DNA from: Roseateles noduli
GTDB taxonomy: Bacteria; Pseudomonadota; Gammaproteobacteria; Burkholderiales; Burkholderiaceae_C
Direction: 5' to 3'
NCBI GenBank assembly: GCA_002205125.1
Contig: NIOE01000003.1
Coordinates: 434,001 to 498,000 of the forward strand
DNA: 64,000 nt
Both the position numbers and the translations under genes were made by a program. The notes beneath the pieces were generated by a model. It ran no database searches, was not told the DNA's origin, and saw nothing but the letters and a program-made list of their open reading frames with translations. This document shows positions 9,936 to 20,249 of this stretch, in pieces. Positions within the stretch are counted from its first letter, which is position 1; every line of letters begins with the position of its first letter.

Positions 9936-10889
9936 ATGACGCTTTCCACCTCCGGCGGCTTCGACAAGACCCCGGGCTGGCTCGACTGGTACCAGGATCC
10001 GTCGACGCCGCGCTTCACGCTGCCCGACGGCGCCGTCGACGCGCACTGCCACGTCTTCGGCCCCGGCGCCGAGTTCCCGTATGCGCCCGAGCGCAAGTAC
10101 ACGCCCTGCGACGCGGGCAAGGCGCAACTCTTCGCGCTGCGCGACCGGCTCGGCTTCACGCGCAACGTGATCGTGCAGGCCACCTGCCACGGCGACGACA
10201 ACCGGGCGATGGTCGACGCCTGCCGCGCTTCCGGCGGCCGCGCGCGCGGCGTCGCCACGGTGCGCCGCGGCATCACCGACGAGCAGCTGAAGGACCTGCA
10301 CGACGCCGGCGTGCGCGGCGTGCGCTTCAACTTCGTCAAGCGGCTGGTCGACTTCACGCCGCGCGACGAGCTGATGGAGATCGCGCAGCGCGTGAAGGCG
10401 CTCGGCTGGCACGTCGTCATCTACTTCGAGGCGCCCGACCTGCCCGAGCTGTGGGACTTCTTCAGCGCGCTGCCGACCACGGTCGTCGTCGACCACATGG
10501 GCCGGCCCGACGTCACGAAGCCGGTGGACGGTCCGGAGTTCGCGCTGTTCCTGCGCTTCCTGCGCGAGCACCCGTTCGTCTGGAGCAAGGTCACCTGCCC
10601 GGAGCGTCTCTCCGTCAGCGGACCGCCGGCCCTGGACGGCGAGCCCGAGCCCTACCGGGACGTGATCCCCTTCGCGCGGCGCGTGGTCGAGGAGTTCCCC
10701 GACCGCGTGCTCTGGGGTACGGACTGGCCGCACCCGAACCTGAAGGACCACATGCCCGACGACGGCCTGCTGGTCGACGTGATCCCGCGCATCGCGCCGA
10801 CCGCCGAGCTGCGGCAGCGCCTGCTGGTGGACAACCCGATGCGGCTCTACTGGCCCGAGCGGCGCGAGCGGCCCGAAGCCATCCGCTGA
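9936..10889 (+). CDS. ligI: 2-pyrone-4,6-dicarboxylate lactonase
   Basis: A 317-residue amidohydrolase-fold enzyme that opens 2-pyrone-4,6-dicarboxylate to 4-oxalomesaconate (4-carboxy-2-hydroxymuconate). Diagnostic stretches remembered from LigI are VDAHCHVFGP (His37 and His39), ERKYTPCDA, ATCHGDDNRAMVDA, RGVRFNFVKRLVDFTP, VVDHMGRPDV and LWGTDWPHPNLKDHMPDDG, which contains the conserved Asp. Unlike most amidohydrolases LigI works without a metal. The gene is preceded by a short 77-base gap and lies 22 bases before ligA. The Comamonas counterpart is pmdD. Confidence 0.95.
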   Translation: MTLSTSGGFDKTPGWLDWYQDPSTPRFTLPDGAVDAHCHVFGPGAEFPYAPERKYTPCDAGKAQLFALRDRLGFTRNVIVQATCHGDDNRAMVDACRASGGRARGVATVRRGITDEQLKDLHDAGVRGVRFNFVKRLVDFTPRDELMEIAQRVKALGWHVVIYFEAPDLPELWDFFSALPTTVVVDHMGRPDVTKPVDGPEFALFLRFLREHPFVWSKVTCPERLSVSGPPALDGEPEPYRDVIPFARRVVEEFPDRVLWGTDWPHPNLKDHMPDDGLLVDVIPRIAPTAELRQRLLVDNPMRLYWPERRERPEAIR

Positions 10890-12299
<1,410 letters not shown>

Positions 12300-12314
12300 A
12301 CTGCCGGAGACCCC

Positions 12315-13271
12315 ATGACCGCACCGATCCGCATCGCACTGGCCGGCGCCGGCGCCTTCGGCCAGAAGCACCTCGACGCGCTGAAGCAGATCCACGGCGT
12401 GGAGGTGGTCTCGCTGATCAGCCGCGACCTCGACAAGACACGCGAGACGGCCGCGAAGTACGGCATCGGCCACGCGACGACCGACCTCGACGAGGCGCTC
12501 GCCCGGGACGACGTCGACGCCGTCATCCTGTGCACGCCGACGCAACTGCACGCGTCGCAGGCGCTGGCCTGCCTGGACGCCGGCAAGCACGTGCAGGTCG
12601 AGATCCCGCTGTGCGACGTGCTGGCCGAGGGCGAGGCCGTCGTGCGCCGCCAGCGCGAGACCGGGCTGGTGGCGATGTGCGGTCACACGCGCCGCTTCAA
12701 TCCGAGCCATCAATGGGTCCGTCGCCGCATCGAGGCCGGCGAATTCAACATCCAGCAGATGGATGTCCAGACCTACTTCTTCCGCCGCACCAACACGAAC
12801 GCGCTGGGCCAGGCGCGCAGCTGGACCGACCACCTGCTGTGGCACCACGCCGCGCACACGGTGGACCTTTTCGCCTGGCAGTGCGGCAGCCCCGTCGTGC
12901 GGGCGAACGCGCTGCAGGGGCCCATCCACCCGACGCTGGGCATCGCGATGGACATGAGCCTTCAGCTGCAGGCCGCCAACGGGGCGATCTGCACGCTGTC
13001 GCTGTCCTTCAACAACGAAGGGCCGCTGGGCACCTTCTTCCGCTACATCGGCGACACCGGCACCTACCTCGCGCGTTACGACGACCTCGTCACCGGACGG
13101 GACGAGATCGTGGACGTCAGCCGCGTCGCGGTCTCGATGAACGGCATCGAACTGCAGGACCGGGAGTTCATCGCGGCCATCCGCGAAAGCCGGGAACCGG
13201 TCGCCAGCGTCGCGCAGGTGCTGCCGTGCTACCAGGTCCTCGACGGGCTGGAGCGGCAGTTGCGCGGATGA
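12315..13271 (+). CDS. ligC: 4-carboxy-2-hydroxymuconate-6-semialdehyde dehydrogenase
   Basis: A 318-residue Gfo/Idh/MocA-type oxidoreductase that oxidises the ring-cleavage product (as its cyclic hemiacetal) to 2-pyrone-4,6-dicarboxylate with NAD(P)+. An N-terminal Rossmann motif GAGAFGQKHLDALK is followed by AVILCTPTQLHASQA and VQVEIPL in place of the usual EKP motif, then CGHTRRFNPSH and DHLLWHHAAHTVDLF. These match LigC/PmdC. It is the last gene of the operon. No clear hairpin terminator is visible in the 52 bases after it. Confidence 0.93.
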   Translation: MTAPIRIALAGAGAFGQKHLDALKQIHGVEVVSLISRDLDKTRETAAKYGIGHATTDLDEALARDDVDAVILCTPTQLHASQALACLDAGKHVQVEIPLCDVLAEGEAVVRRQRETGLVAMCGHTRRFNPSHQWVRRRIEAGEFNIQQMDVQTYFFRRTNTNALGQARSWTDHLLWHHAAHTVDLFAWQCGSPVVRANALQGPIHPTLGIAMDMSLQLQAANGAICTLSLSFNNEGPLGTFFRYIGDTGTYLARYDDLVTGRDEIVDVSRVAVSMNGIELQDREFIAAIRESREPVASVAQVLPCYQVLDGLERQLRG

Positions 13272-13323
13272 GTGGCGGGGCCTCCGAGGCGGTTAGGATG
13301 ACCGCTTCGCCTGCAAGCCCCCG

Positions 13324-15486
13324 ATGGACCGACCGCCCCTCTACGCCCCCCGCTCACTGACGCGACTGGCCTTGTGGCTCGCGGCGGGCAACCTCGTCAT
13401 CGCCGCGGCGATCGTGGCAGCCACGTGGCTGGCCTTGCAGGCCGGGCGGGAGTCCGACCTCACCCGCGCCCGCGAGACCACCGAGAACCTGGCCGCCAGC
13501 CTCAGCATCGAGATCGGCGCGGAGCTCAAGCAGGTCGACAACGCGCTGTCCACGCTGGCGCTGCAGGTGCGGCGCACGGGCGGCGACCCGGACCAGGTCC
13601 GGCGCGCGATCGAGCGCGCGCTGGCCGACCAGCGCAGCCTGCTGCCGCAGGTCGACGCGATCCGCATCACCGACGCGCGCGGCCAGGTCGTCTACGGGCT
13701 GGCCGGCGAGGAAGGCACGCTCAACGTCGGCGACCGCGACTACTTCCAGCGCGCCCGGGACGCCCGCGACGACGCGGTCGTCATCTCCGAGCCGCTGTTC
13801 GGCCGCGTGCTCCACAAGTGGGGCATCGCCGTGTCCCGTCGTCTGGAGCGCGAGGACGGCAGCTTCGCCGGCGTCGTCTACACGACGCTGTCGACCGAGC
13901 ACTTCATCGAGAGCTTCAAGGGCCTGACCATTGGCGCGGAGGGCGCCATCTCGCTGCGCACGCGCAGCCAGCGCCTGATCGCGCGCTACTCGGCCACGGA
14001 GCCGCATTCGATCCGCGGCGTCGGCGACGTGATCGTGTCCGAGGACCTGCTGCGCAAGATCGCCGCCAACCCGCAGCAGGGCTGGTACATGACGCGGACC
14101 AAGCTCGACAACATCGAGCGCATCACCTGCTACCGGGAGGTGCGGGGCTATCCGCTGACGATCTTCACCGGCGCCAGCACGGCGGAGTTCCTGGCCGCCT
14201 GGCGCGGCGAGGTCGTGCAGCAGGCGGCGCTGGCCGGCGTGGTCATCCTGACGGTGCTGGGCTGCTCGATCCTGGTCTTCCTGCAGCAGCGCCGCGACCG
14301 GCGCGCGGCGATCGGGCTGCAGCAGCTCGCGCTGGAGCAGGCGCTGATGCTGGACAACGACATGGTCGGCATGATGCGGCTGCGCGACCGCACGGTGGTC
14401 TGGAAGAACCGCGCGCTGGCCTCGCTGTTCGGCTACGCGCCCGGGGAGCTGCACGGCCAGACGACGCGGCCGCTCTACCTGGACGACGAGAGCTTCCGCG
14501 AGGTCGGCGACGCCGCCTATCCGGCCATCGCCGCGGGCCGGCGCTACCGCCGCCAGCTGCGCATGCGGCGCAAGGACGGCACGCCGGTATGGATCGACCT
14601 GAGCGGCGCGGCGGTGGCGGAGCGCGAATCGCTGTGGATGATGATCGACATCTCCGCGCTCAAGGAAAGCGAAGCCACCGCGCAGCATCTGGCGGTGCAC
14701 GACGCGCTGACGGGCCTGCCCAACCGGGTCCGCTTCACCGAACGGCTGGCCGGCGCGATGACGCTGCTGGGCGAGCGGGTCGGGCTGGTGGCGGTGTGCT
14801 GGGTGGACCTGGACGGCTTCAAGGACCTGAACGACCAGTTCGGCCACGAGGCCGGCGACGTGGTGCTGCGGGTGGTCGCGCAGCGGCTGCTGGCCGGCGT
14901 GCGCGGGCACGATCTGGTGGCGCGGATGGGCGGGGACGAGTTCGCCATCCTGCTCACCGCGCTGCGCGCCGAGCACGAGGCCGAGCCGGCGCTGCGCCGC
15001 ATGCTGGAGGCCGTGGCCGAGCCCATCCGGCTGCCCGACGGCGACCAGGCGGCGGTTACGGCCAGCATCGGCATCGCGTTTGCCCCTCATCACGGCCGCC
15101 AGGCGGAGTCGCTGATGCGGCTCGCCGAAACGGCGATGACGACGGCCAAGCGCGCAGGCAAGCGCCGCTTCGTGTCGGCCAGCAGCCTGCCGGGGAATGC
15201 CATGAACGCACCGAATTCGCCGTCGACCTCCGTCGGCCCTGACGCGCCCACGCCCGTGGATGCGATCGACACGCCCTCGGGCTCCGCGCCGGAGCCGGGG
15301 ACCGAACTGTCCAAGGACAAGGCCAAGGACGCCGCCCAGCCGGCAGGACCGCGCCCGCATGACCCCGGTCCGCCCGCGGTGCCGGATCATTCGTTCGACG
15401 AATCGGTCGCCGGGGAGGAAGATCCGGGGGCCACGCTCGACGGTGAAGACAGCAGCCGCGTGCCGCCGTCGCGCAAACCGGGCTGA
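13324..15486 (+). CDS. Membrane diguanylate cyclase: dCache - PAS - GGDEF with a disordered tail
   Basis: A 720-residue protein. Membrane segment 1 is at about 14-37, a periplasmic double-Cache-like sensor at about 40-295, membrane segment 2 at about 300-320, a PAS domain at about 335-450, and a GGDEF domain at about 465-620. GGDEF is intact at 536-540, and an RxxD inhibitory site (RGHD, 527-530) sits five residues before it. It therefore should make cyclic di-GMP with product inhibition. There is no EAL domain. The last ~100 residues are Pro/Asp/Ser-rich and probably unstructured, which is unusual for the family. The ligand is unknown. Confidence 0.92.
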   Translation: MDRPPLYAPRSLTRLALWLAAGNLVIAAAIVAATWLALQAGRESDLTRARETTENLAASLSIEIGAELKQVDNALSTLALQVRRTGGDPDQVRRAIERALADQRSLLPQVDAIRITDARGQVVYGLAGEEGTLNVGDRDYFQRARDARDDAVVISEPLFGRVLHKWGIAVSRRLEREDGSFAGVVYTTLSTEHFIESFKGLTIGAEGAISLRTRSQRLIARYSATEPHSIRGVGDVIVSEDLLRKIAANPQQGWYMTRTKLDNIERITCYREVRGYPLTIFTGASTAEFLAAWRGEVVQQAALAGVVILTVLGCSILVFLQQRRDRRAAIGLQQLALEQALMLDNDMVGMMRLRDRTVVWKNRALASLFGYAPGELHGQTTRPLYLDDESFREVGDAAYPAIAAGRRYRRQLRMRRKDGTPVWIDLSGAAVAERESLWMMIDISALKESEATAQHLAVHDALTGLPNRVRFTERLAGAMTLLGERVGLVAVCWVDLDGFKDLNDQFGHEAGDVVLRVVAQRLLAGVRGHDLVARMGGDEFAILLTALRAEHEAEPALRRMLEAVAEPIRLPDGDQAAVTASIGIAFAPHHGRQAESLMRLAETAMTTAKRAGKRRFVSASSLPGNAMNAPNSPSTSVGPDAPTPVDAIDTPSGSAPEPGTELSKDKAKDAAQPAGPRPHDPGPPAVPDHSFDESVAGEEDPGATLDGEDSSRVPPSRKPG

Positions 15487-15588
15487 GTCGGCACCGGGCG
15501 TGCGGGTTCACGCCCTTTGCCGCGCCTTTTGCCGCACCTTCGCCGCGCCATCTCCGCGTCTTCTCCACCTTCTGCCGGAGCGATCGCC

Positions 15589-15771
15589 ATGTCCGAAGAA
15601 ACCTCCAGTCCGCATAACAGCGAACGCCATCGCGTCAACGTGCAGGACGACTACGAGCTGCGGTATTGGGGCGAGCGCTTCGGGGTCTCGCCCGAACTGC
15701 TGCGGCATGCGGTCGACGCGGTCGGGACGAGTGCCAAGACCGTGGAGGAGTGGCTTCAAGCCCACCGCTGA
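15589..15771 (+). CDS. DUF3606 domain protein
   Basis: A 60-residue acidic protein with RVNVQDDYELRYWGERFGVS, PELLRHAVDAVGTSAKTVEE and a final WLQAHR. The pattern 'D..E...W...FGVS...L..AV..VG......V...L' is typical of DUF3606, whose function is unknown. GGAG about 9 bases before ATG 15589 supports the start. It lies about 100 bases after the cyclase and convergent with the MFS gene. Confidence 0.8.
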   Translation: MSEETSSPHNSERHRVNVQDDYELRYWGERFGVSPELLRHAVDAVGTSAKTVEEWLQAHR

Positions 15772-15779
15772 GGCTCAGA

Positions 15780-17195
15780 TCAGCGAGACGGCGCGATCTC
15801 CTCCAGCGGCTTGCGCTCCGCATCCACGCCGAAGCGCAGCGCGAGCAGCCCCGCCACGATCACCAGCACCGCGCCGATGCCGTAGCCGATCCCGACGTTG
15901 ACGCGGTCGGCGCTCTCCACCAGCCAGCCGAACAGCAGCGGTGCGGCGAAGCCGCCGGCGCCGGTCCCCACCGCGTAGAAGATCGCGATCGCCATCGCGC
16001 GCATCTCCAGCGGGAACACCTCGCTCACCGTCAGGTACGCGGAACTGGCCGCCGCCGAGGCGAAGAAGAACACCGCCGACCAGCACAGCGCCTGCGAGCG
16101 TGCGTCCAGCACGTCCGCCACGAACGCCACCCCGGTCGCCGCCAAGCCCACGCCGGCCAGGCCGTAGGTCAGCGCGATCATGCGGCGCCGGCCGACCCGG
16201 TCGAAGAGCGGCCCCAGCAGCAGCGGCCCCAGCACGTTGCCGAGCGCGAACGGGAAGATGTAGAGCGCCACCCGATGGTCGGCCACGCCGTAGAAGCGCG
16301 TCAGCACCAGCGCGTAGCTGAAGAAGATCGCGTTGTAGAAGAACGCCTGCGCCAGCATCAACGACAGCGCCACGCCGCTGCGCACCCGGTAGCGGCGCAG
16401 CAGCACGTGCAGCACCTCGCGCATCGTCGGCACGGGTCGCTGCTCCCGGGCATCCGCCGGCTGCACGGGCGGGAGCGGCGGCAGCGGGGCGTGCTGGGCG
16501 ACGACCTCCGCCTCGATGGCATCGATGATCCGGCCCGCCTCCTCCACGCGGCCATGGCGCAGCAGCCAGCGCGGGCTTTCCGGCACGTGGCGGCGCACGA
16601 GCACCATGCCGACCGCCAGCAGCGCGCCCATTCCGAAGCCCACACGCCAGCCTTCCACCGGACCGAGCACGTCCGGATGCAGCAACAGCAGGCTGGAGGC
16701 CGCGCCCAGCGCGGCGCCGATCCAGAAGCTGCCGTTGATGGCGAGGTTCACACGCCCGCGCACGCGGGCGGGCACCAGTTCGTCGATGGCGGAGTTGATG
16801 GCGGCGTACTCCCCGCCGATGCCCAGACCGGTGATGAAGCGGCACAGCGCGAAGAAGGTGAAATCGGTGGAGAACGCGGTCGCGAGCGTGGCCACCGCAT
16901 AGATCGCGAGCGTCGCCAGGAACAGGCGTTTGCGTCCGAGCCGGTCCGACATCCGCCCGAACACCAGGGCGCCGACGATCGCGCCGGCGAGGTACAGCGA
17001 GCCGGACCAGCCGACCTGGACGGCAGACAGGCCGAGGGTGTCAGGTCTTTCCAGCACGGCCCCGACCGAGCCCACGAGGGTCACCTCGAGGCCGTCGAGG
17101 ACCCAGGCCACGCCCAGGGCGAGCACCACGCGCCAGTGCCAGCGCGACCAGGGCAGCCGATCCAGTCGGCGTGCGATATCGAGGGAAGCCGTCAT
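15780..17195 (-). CDS. MFS transporter, sugar/aromatic-acid porter type
   Basis: About 471 residues with 12 predicted membrane segments and a central hydrophilic loop. The signature FGRMSDRLGRKR follows segment 2 and FDRVGRRRM marks the second half; GLGIGGEYAAINSAIDELVP and PESPRWLLRHGR are typical of the sugar-porter and aromatic-acid:H+ symporter groups (for example NiaP or ShiA types). The substrate cannot be fixed by eye. ATG 17195 is preferred; TTG 17213 would add six residues. It starts 32 bases after the phosphatase gene on the same strand, so the two are probably co-transcribed. Confidence 0.85.
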   Translation of the reverse strand: MTASLDIARRLDRLPWSRWHWRVVLALGVAWVLDGLEVTLVGSVGAVLERPDTLGLSAVQVGWSGSLYLAGAIVGALVFGRMSDRLGRKRLFLATLAIYAVATLATAFSTDFTFFALCRFITGLGIGGEYAAINSAIDELVPARVRGRVNLAINGSFWIGAALGAASSLLLLHPDVLGPVEGWRVGFGMGALLAVGMVLVRRHVPESPRWLLRHGRVEEAGRIIDAIEAEVVAQHAPLPPLPPVQPADAREQRPVPTMREVLHVLLRRYRVRSGVALSLMLAQAFFYNAIFFSYALVLTRFYGVADHRVALYIFPFALGNVLGPLLLGPLFDRVGRRRMIALTYGLAGVGLAATGVAFVADVLDARSQALCWSAVFFFASAAASSAYLTVSEVFPLEMRAMAIAIFYAVGTGAGGFAAPLLFGWLVESADRVNVGIGYGIGAVLVIVAGLLALRFGVDAERKPLEEIAPSR

Positions 17196-17227
17196 CGACG
17201 GCGAAGGCGGCAATCCGCGTTCCGGAC

Positions 17228-18022
17228 CTACGGCGTCTTCTTCCAGGCGGCGGCTGCCTCTTCCCAGACCTCACGGCTGCGCGCCACGAGCAGCCCGGGT
17301 TGCCGGTCCCCGGCGCGGTACGGTGTGCCGTCGAGCCGCGCGGCGAAGCCGCCGGCTTCGGTGATGAACAGGGTGCCCGGCGCGTGGTCCCAGGCGAGTT
17401 TGCGCCAGTAGAGCGTGGCGTCGAACGCGCCTTCGGCGAGCGCGGGGTACTCCGCGCCGGCGCAGTTGAGTCCGGGCAGGATCTCGACGCCGTGCCAGGT
17501 GGCGACGCGGTCCTGGTGTTCTTGCGGCAGGAAGCGCGTCTTGACGACCGCGCGTTCGAGCCCGGGGCCGGAGGCTGCGTGCAGCCGCTCGGATTCCCGC
17601 CAGGCGCCCTGTCCGCGGCGGGCGTGGTGGAGCACGCCCGAGATCGGGTTGAGCATCCACGCGCCCACCGTCACGCCGTCCTCCAGCAGCGCCACCATGG
17701 ACGACAGCGGTTCGCGCCCGGAGATGAAGTTGAAGGTGCCGTCCAGCGGATCCACCAGCCACACGGCGCCCTCGTCGAGCTGGTCCAGCAGCTCCGGGGT
17801 CTCCGCGCATTGTTCCTCGCCGACGACGCGCGAGCCTGGCACCAGCGCGCGCAGTTCGGGCGTCAGGAAGGCTTCGACGTCGCGATCCACGGTGGTCACC
17901 CATTCCCCGGGGGCCTTTTCCATCACCTCGTCGTCCGCCAGGTGGCGGAAGCGCGGCGCGATCCAGGTGGTGGCGGCATGGCGCAGCAGCGCGGCGACGG
18001 GGTCAGGCGTTGTGGAGCTCAT
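17228..18022 (-). CDS. Inositol-monophosphatase family phosphatase
   Basis: A 264-residue Mg2+-dependent phosphatase. Metal-site motifs: GEEQ with GEE at 68-70, WLVDPLDGTFNF with DPLDGT at 91-96, and KLAWDHAPGTLFITEAGG near the C-terminus with the last metal Asp. Substrates in the family include inositol-1-phosphate, 3'-phosphoadenosine-5'-phosphate, fructose-1,6-bisphosphate and histidinol-phosphate. Nothing here fixes which one applies. Cytosolic. It is divergent from flxA. Confidence 0.88.
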   Translation of the reverse strand: MSSTTPDPVAALLRHAATTWIAPRFRHLADDEVMEKAPGEWVTTVDRDVEAFLTPELRALVPGSRVVGEEQCAETPELLDQLDEGAVWLVDPLDGTFNFISGREPLSSMVALLEDGVTVGAWMLNPISGVLHHARRGQGAWRESERLHAASGPGLERAVVKTRFLPQEHQDRVATWHGVEILPGLNCAGAEYPALAEGAFDATLYWRKLAWDHAPGTLFITEAGGFAARLDGTPYRAGDRQPGLLVARSREVWEEAAAAWKKTP

Positions 18023-18118
18023 GCAGCCATGCTACCCCCGGCGCCATGACCCTGAAACGAGCCCCGACGCGAGTCCGGGGGCGCCTCATGGTGCGCGTCA
18101 CGGTGCGCGCCGCGCCCC

Positions 18119-18145
18119 TCAAGACCCGACCCCGACAGCCGATAT
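18119..18145 (+). promoter_or_regulatory. Sigma-28 (FliA) promoter of the flxA-like gene
   Basis: -35 element TCAAG at 18119-18123 and -10 element GCCGATAT at 18138-18145. From the first base of TCAA there are exactly 15 bases to the -10. The consensus is TAAA-N15-GCCGATAA, so 3 of 4 and 7 of 8 positions match at the right spacing. Transcription would begin near 18152, 18 bases before ATG 18170. Confidence 0.7.
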
Positions 18146-18169
18146 CCGTTCATCGTCCGGAAATCCATC

Positions 18170-18619
18170 ATGCACGTCGCCGTCCCCTCCGCCAAAGCCG
18201 CCAGTTCGTCCTCCACGGCGGGAACGTCCTCCGCGTCTTCCGGCACCGGTCCCGATGCGCAGATCGCCCGCCTGCAATCGCAGTTGAAACGGTTGCAGAA
18301 GCAGATGAAGGACCTCTCGTCCGACACGACGATGGATGCGCAGGCGAAGGACAAACGCCAGAAGCTGCTGCAGGCCCAGATGCAGATGGTGATGGACCAG
18401 ATCGCTCAGATCCAGAAGGCCGCCGCCGAGGCGGCGGCGGCCAAGGCGGCGGAGAAGTCCGGCGCCGGCGCCGCAACGCCGCCGGCCGCACTCGTCCGTC
18501 AGGAAGACAACGAGGTCCGCGAAGTCCGCGAGGACCGCAATCCGCCCGACGAGGCCGTCCAGCGGCGGCGTTCTGCCGCCCGTTCGACACTCGGCGCCCT
18601 CCTCGACGAGTACGCCTGA
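18170..18619 (+). CDS. FlxA-like coiled-coil protein
   Basis: A 149-residue protein with a Ser/Ala-rich N-terminus, then a clear helical coiled coil (DAQIARLQSQLKRLQKQMKD and KLLQAQMQMVMDQIAQIQKA), and a charged C-terminus. This pattern matches the FlxA family, which in enteric bacteria is a flagellar-class gene of unclear function read by sigma-28. The sigma-28 promoter just upstream and the cheY gene 40 bases downstream support the call. No signal peptide. Confidence 0.75.
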   Translation: MHVAVPSAKAASSSSTAGTSSASSGTGPDAQIARLQSQLKRLQKQMKDLSSDTTMDAQAKDKRQKLLQAQMQMVMDQIAQIQKAAAEAAAAKAAEKSGAGAATPPAALVRQEDNEVREVREDRNPPDEAVQRRRSAARSTLGALLDEYA

Positions 18620-18659
18620 GCCTGCCCGCGCTAGGATTCTCCCCTTGAAGGGGTTTCAC

Positions 18660-19094
18660 ATGGTCACGACGATCAAACGCGAAGAGTTCTGTTTCCTGGT
18701 GGTCGACGACTTCTCGACCATGCGCCGCATCATCTCCGGACTCCTGCGGGAACTCGGCTTCAAGAAGATCCTCGAAGCCGAGGACGGCAAGGCCGCGCTG
18801 CGCCAGCTCGAGATCTCGGCCGAGTCCGGCGAGCCGGTCCACTTCGTCCTCAGCGACGTGAACATGCCGGTGATGAACGGCTTCCAGTTCCTCGAAGCCC
18901 TGCGCGCCAGGCCGGAGTCCGACCCGCTGCGCAAGGTCCCGGTGCTGCTCGTCACCGCCGAGGGCCGCAAGGAAGACATCATCCGCGCCGCCCAGCTCGG
19001 CGCGACCGGCTACATCGTCAAGCCGTTCAACAAGGACACGGTCGGCGACAAGATCCATCTGACGCTGAAGAACCGGAACATCCTGGTCGATTGA
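18660..19094 (+). CDS. CheY-like chemotaxis response regulator
   Basis: A 144-residue single receiver domain. The acidic pair is Asp16-Asp17 (VVDDFSTMRRI), the phosphorylated Asp is Asp66 (VLSDVNMPVMNG), and Thr99 and Lys121 (YIVKPF) complete the active site. 'DDFSTMRRI' is characteristic of true CheY proteins that bind the flagellar switch. The ATG follows a CCCCTTGAAGGGG palindrome that could pair over the ribosome site. It is probably read from the flxA sigma-28 promoter. Confidence 0.88.
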   Translation: MVTTIKREEFCFLVVDDFSTMRRIISGLLRELGFKKILEAEDGKAALRQLEISAESGEPVHFVLSDVNMPVMNGFQFLEALRARPESDPLRKVPVLLVTAEGRKEDIIRAAQLGATGYIVKPFNKDTVGDKIHLTLKNRNILVD

Positions 19095-19236
19095 GGATCG
19101 GCACGCACGGCACCCGCTTCACCCGCGCTGCCGGCCGTACCCGCGCACCCGCGTAACCGCCGTAACGGCCAGCCGGGCGCGTGACGCTGCATAGGCGCGG
19201 GACACTCGCGACCCTCCGTCACTCCCGCTCCCTCGC

Positions 19237-20187
19237 ATGACCGACCGCCGGCACCTCCTCGCCGCGGCGCTGGGCTCGCTGCTGCTGCCGACCGCCCGGT
19301 CCGTCGCCGCGCCCGCGCTGCCGGACGCCACCGGGCCCTACGCCCTCCCCGGTACCTTCGTCCATCCGCTGCCCGACCCGGTCACCGGCAGACGCTACGA
19401 GGTCTGGGTCGATCTGCCGCCGAATGTGTCCACATCGGCGTCCACATCGGCGTCCACATCGGCGCCCATGCCCGCCGTGTTCGTGACCGACGCGCCCTAC
19501 GCCTTCCCGCTCGTGCGTGCGCTGCGCAACCGCGTCGGCCAGCAGGGGCGCAACCTCGCGGACTTCGCCGTCATCGGACTGGCGGGACCTCAGGACGAAT
19601 CCGCGGTCGACATGCGCTCGCGCGACTACACGCCGAGCGATCCCCGCACCCGACCCGGCCGTCCCGCCGATCGTTACAGCGCGCCGCGCTACGGCGAGGG
19701 GTCGGCCTACCTGAAGTACCTGGCCGAGGTCGCGCTCCCGGCGATCTCCGAGCGGTACCGGATCGCGCCCGACCGCCGCGTGCTGCTCGGGCACTCCTAC
19801 GGCGCGCTCTTCGCGGCGCAGGTGCTCTTCGCGAATCCGACGCTGTTCAGCCACTACATCCTCGGCAGCCCGTCGTTCTGGTTCGACCATCGCCTGATGT
19901 TCGAGCGCGAGGCCGCCTACGCGAAGCGGCACTCCGACCTGGCCGCGCGGATCTTCCAGTACGTCGGCGCCTACGAGGCCGTCGCGCCGGGACCGCGCTT
20001 CAACAAGGACGGCGACCTGGTCGCCGACGCACGCCGCTTCGAAGCCCTGCTGCGCAGCCGCCGCTACAAGTCCCTGCGCATCGAGACCCGCGTGCTGGTG
20101 GGCGAGGACCACCTCACCGTGGCACCGGCCGGCGCCACGCTCGGCCTGCTCTGGGCGCTGCCGGGCAAGGGGCCGTACGAGGCCTGA
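19237..20187 (+). CDS. Exported alpha/beta-hydrolase (esterase D/IroE-like)
   Basis: A 316-residue protein with a Tat/Sec-like signal (MTDRRHLLAAALGSLLLP) and a putative-esterase domain. The nucleophile elbow is GHSYGALFA, with VAGVGEDHLTV-like VLVGEDHLTV carrying the likely catalytic His near the C-terminus and GSPSFWFD between them. The family includes siderophore esterases (IroE, Fes) and other periplasmic hydrolases. No siderophore genes are nearby, so the substrate is open. An STSA repeat coded by a 12-bp tandem repeat interrupts the region before MPAVFVTD. Confidence 0.82.
   Translation: MTDRRHLLAAALGSLLLPTARSVAAPALPDATGPYALPGTFVHPLPDPVTGRRYEVWVDLPPNVSTSASTSASTSAPMPAVFVTDAPYAFPLVRALRNRVGQQGRNLADFAVIGLAGPQDESAVDMRSRDYTPSDPRTRPGRPADRYSAPRYGEGSAYLKYLAEVALPAISERYRIAPDRRVLLGHSYGALFAAQVLFANPTLFSHYILGSPSFWFDHRLMFEREAAYAKRHSDLAARIFQYVGAYEAVAPGPRFNKDGDLVADARRFEALLRSRRYKSLRIETRVLVGEDHLTVAPAGATLGLLWALPGKGPYEA
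19429..19464 (+). repeat. 12-bp tandem repeat in the esterase gene
   Basis: Three perfect copies of TCCACATCGGCG, in frame, coding STSA three times in a surface-like linker. It is probably variable in copy number without frame loss. Confidence 0.85.
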
Positions 20188-20249
20188 GCGAGGCCTGAGC
20201 GAGGTCCGGGGCGATTACCATCCTCGCCACTGAACGCGGAGGATGGCGC

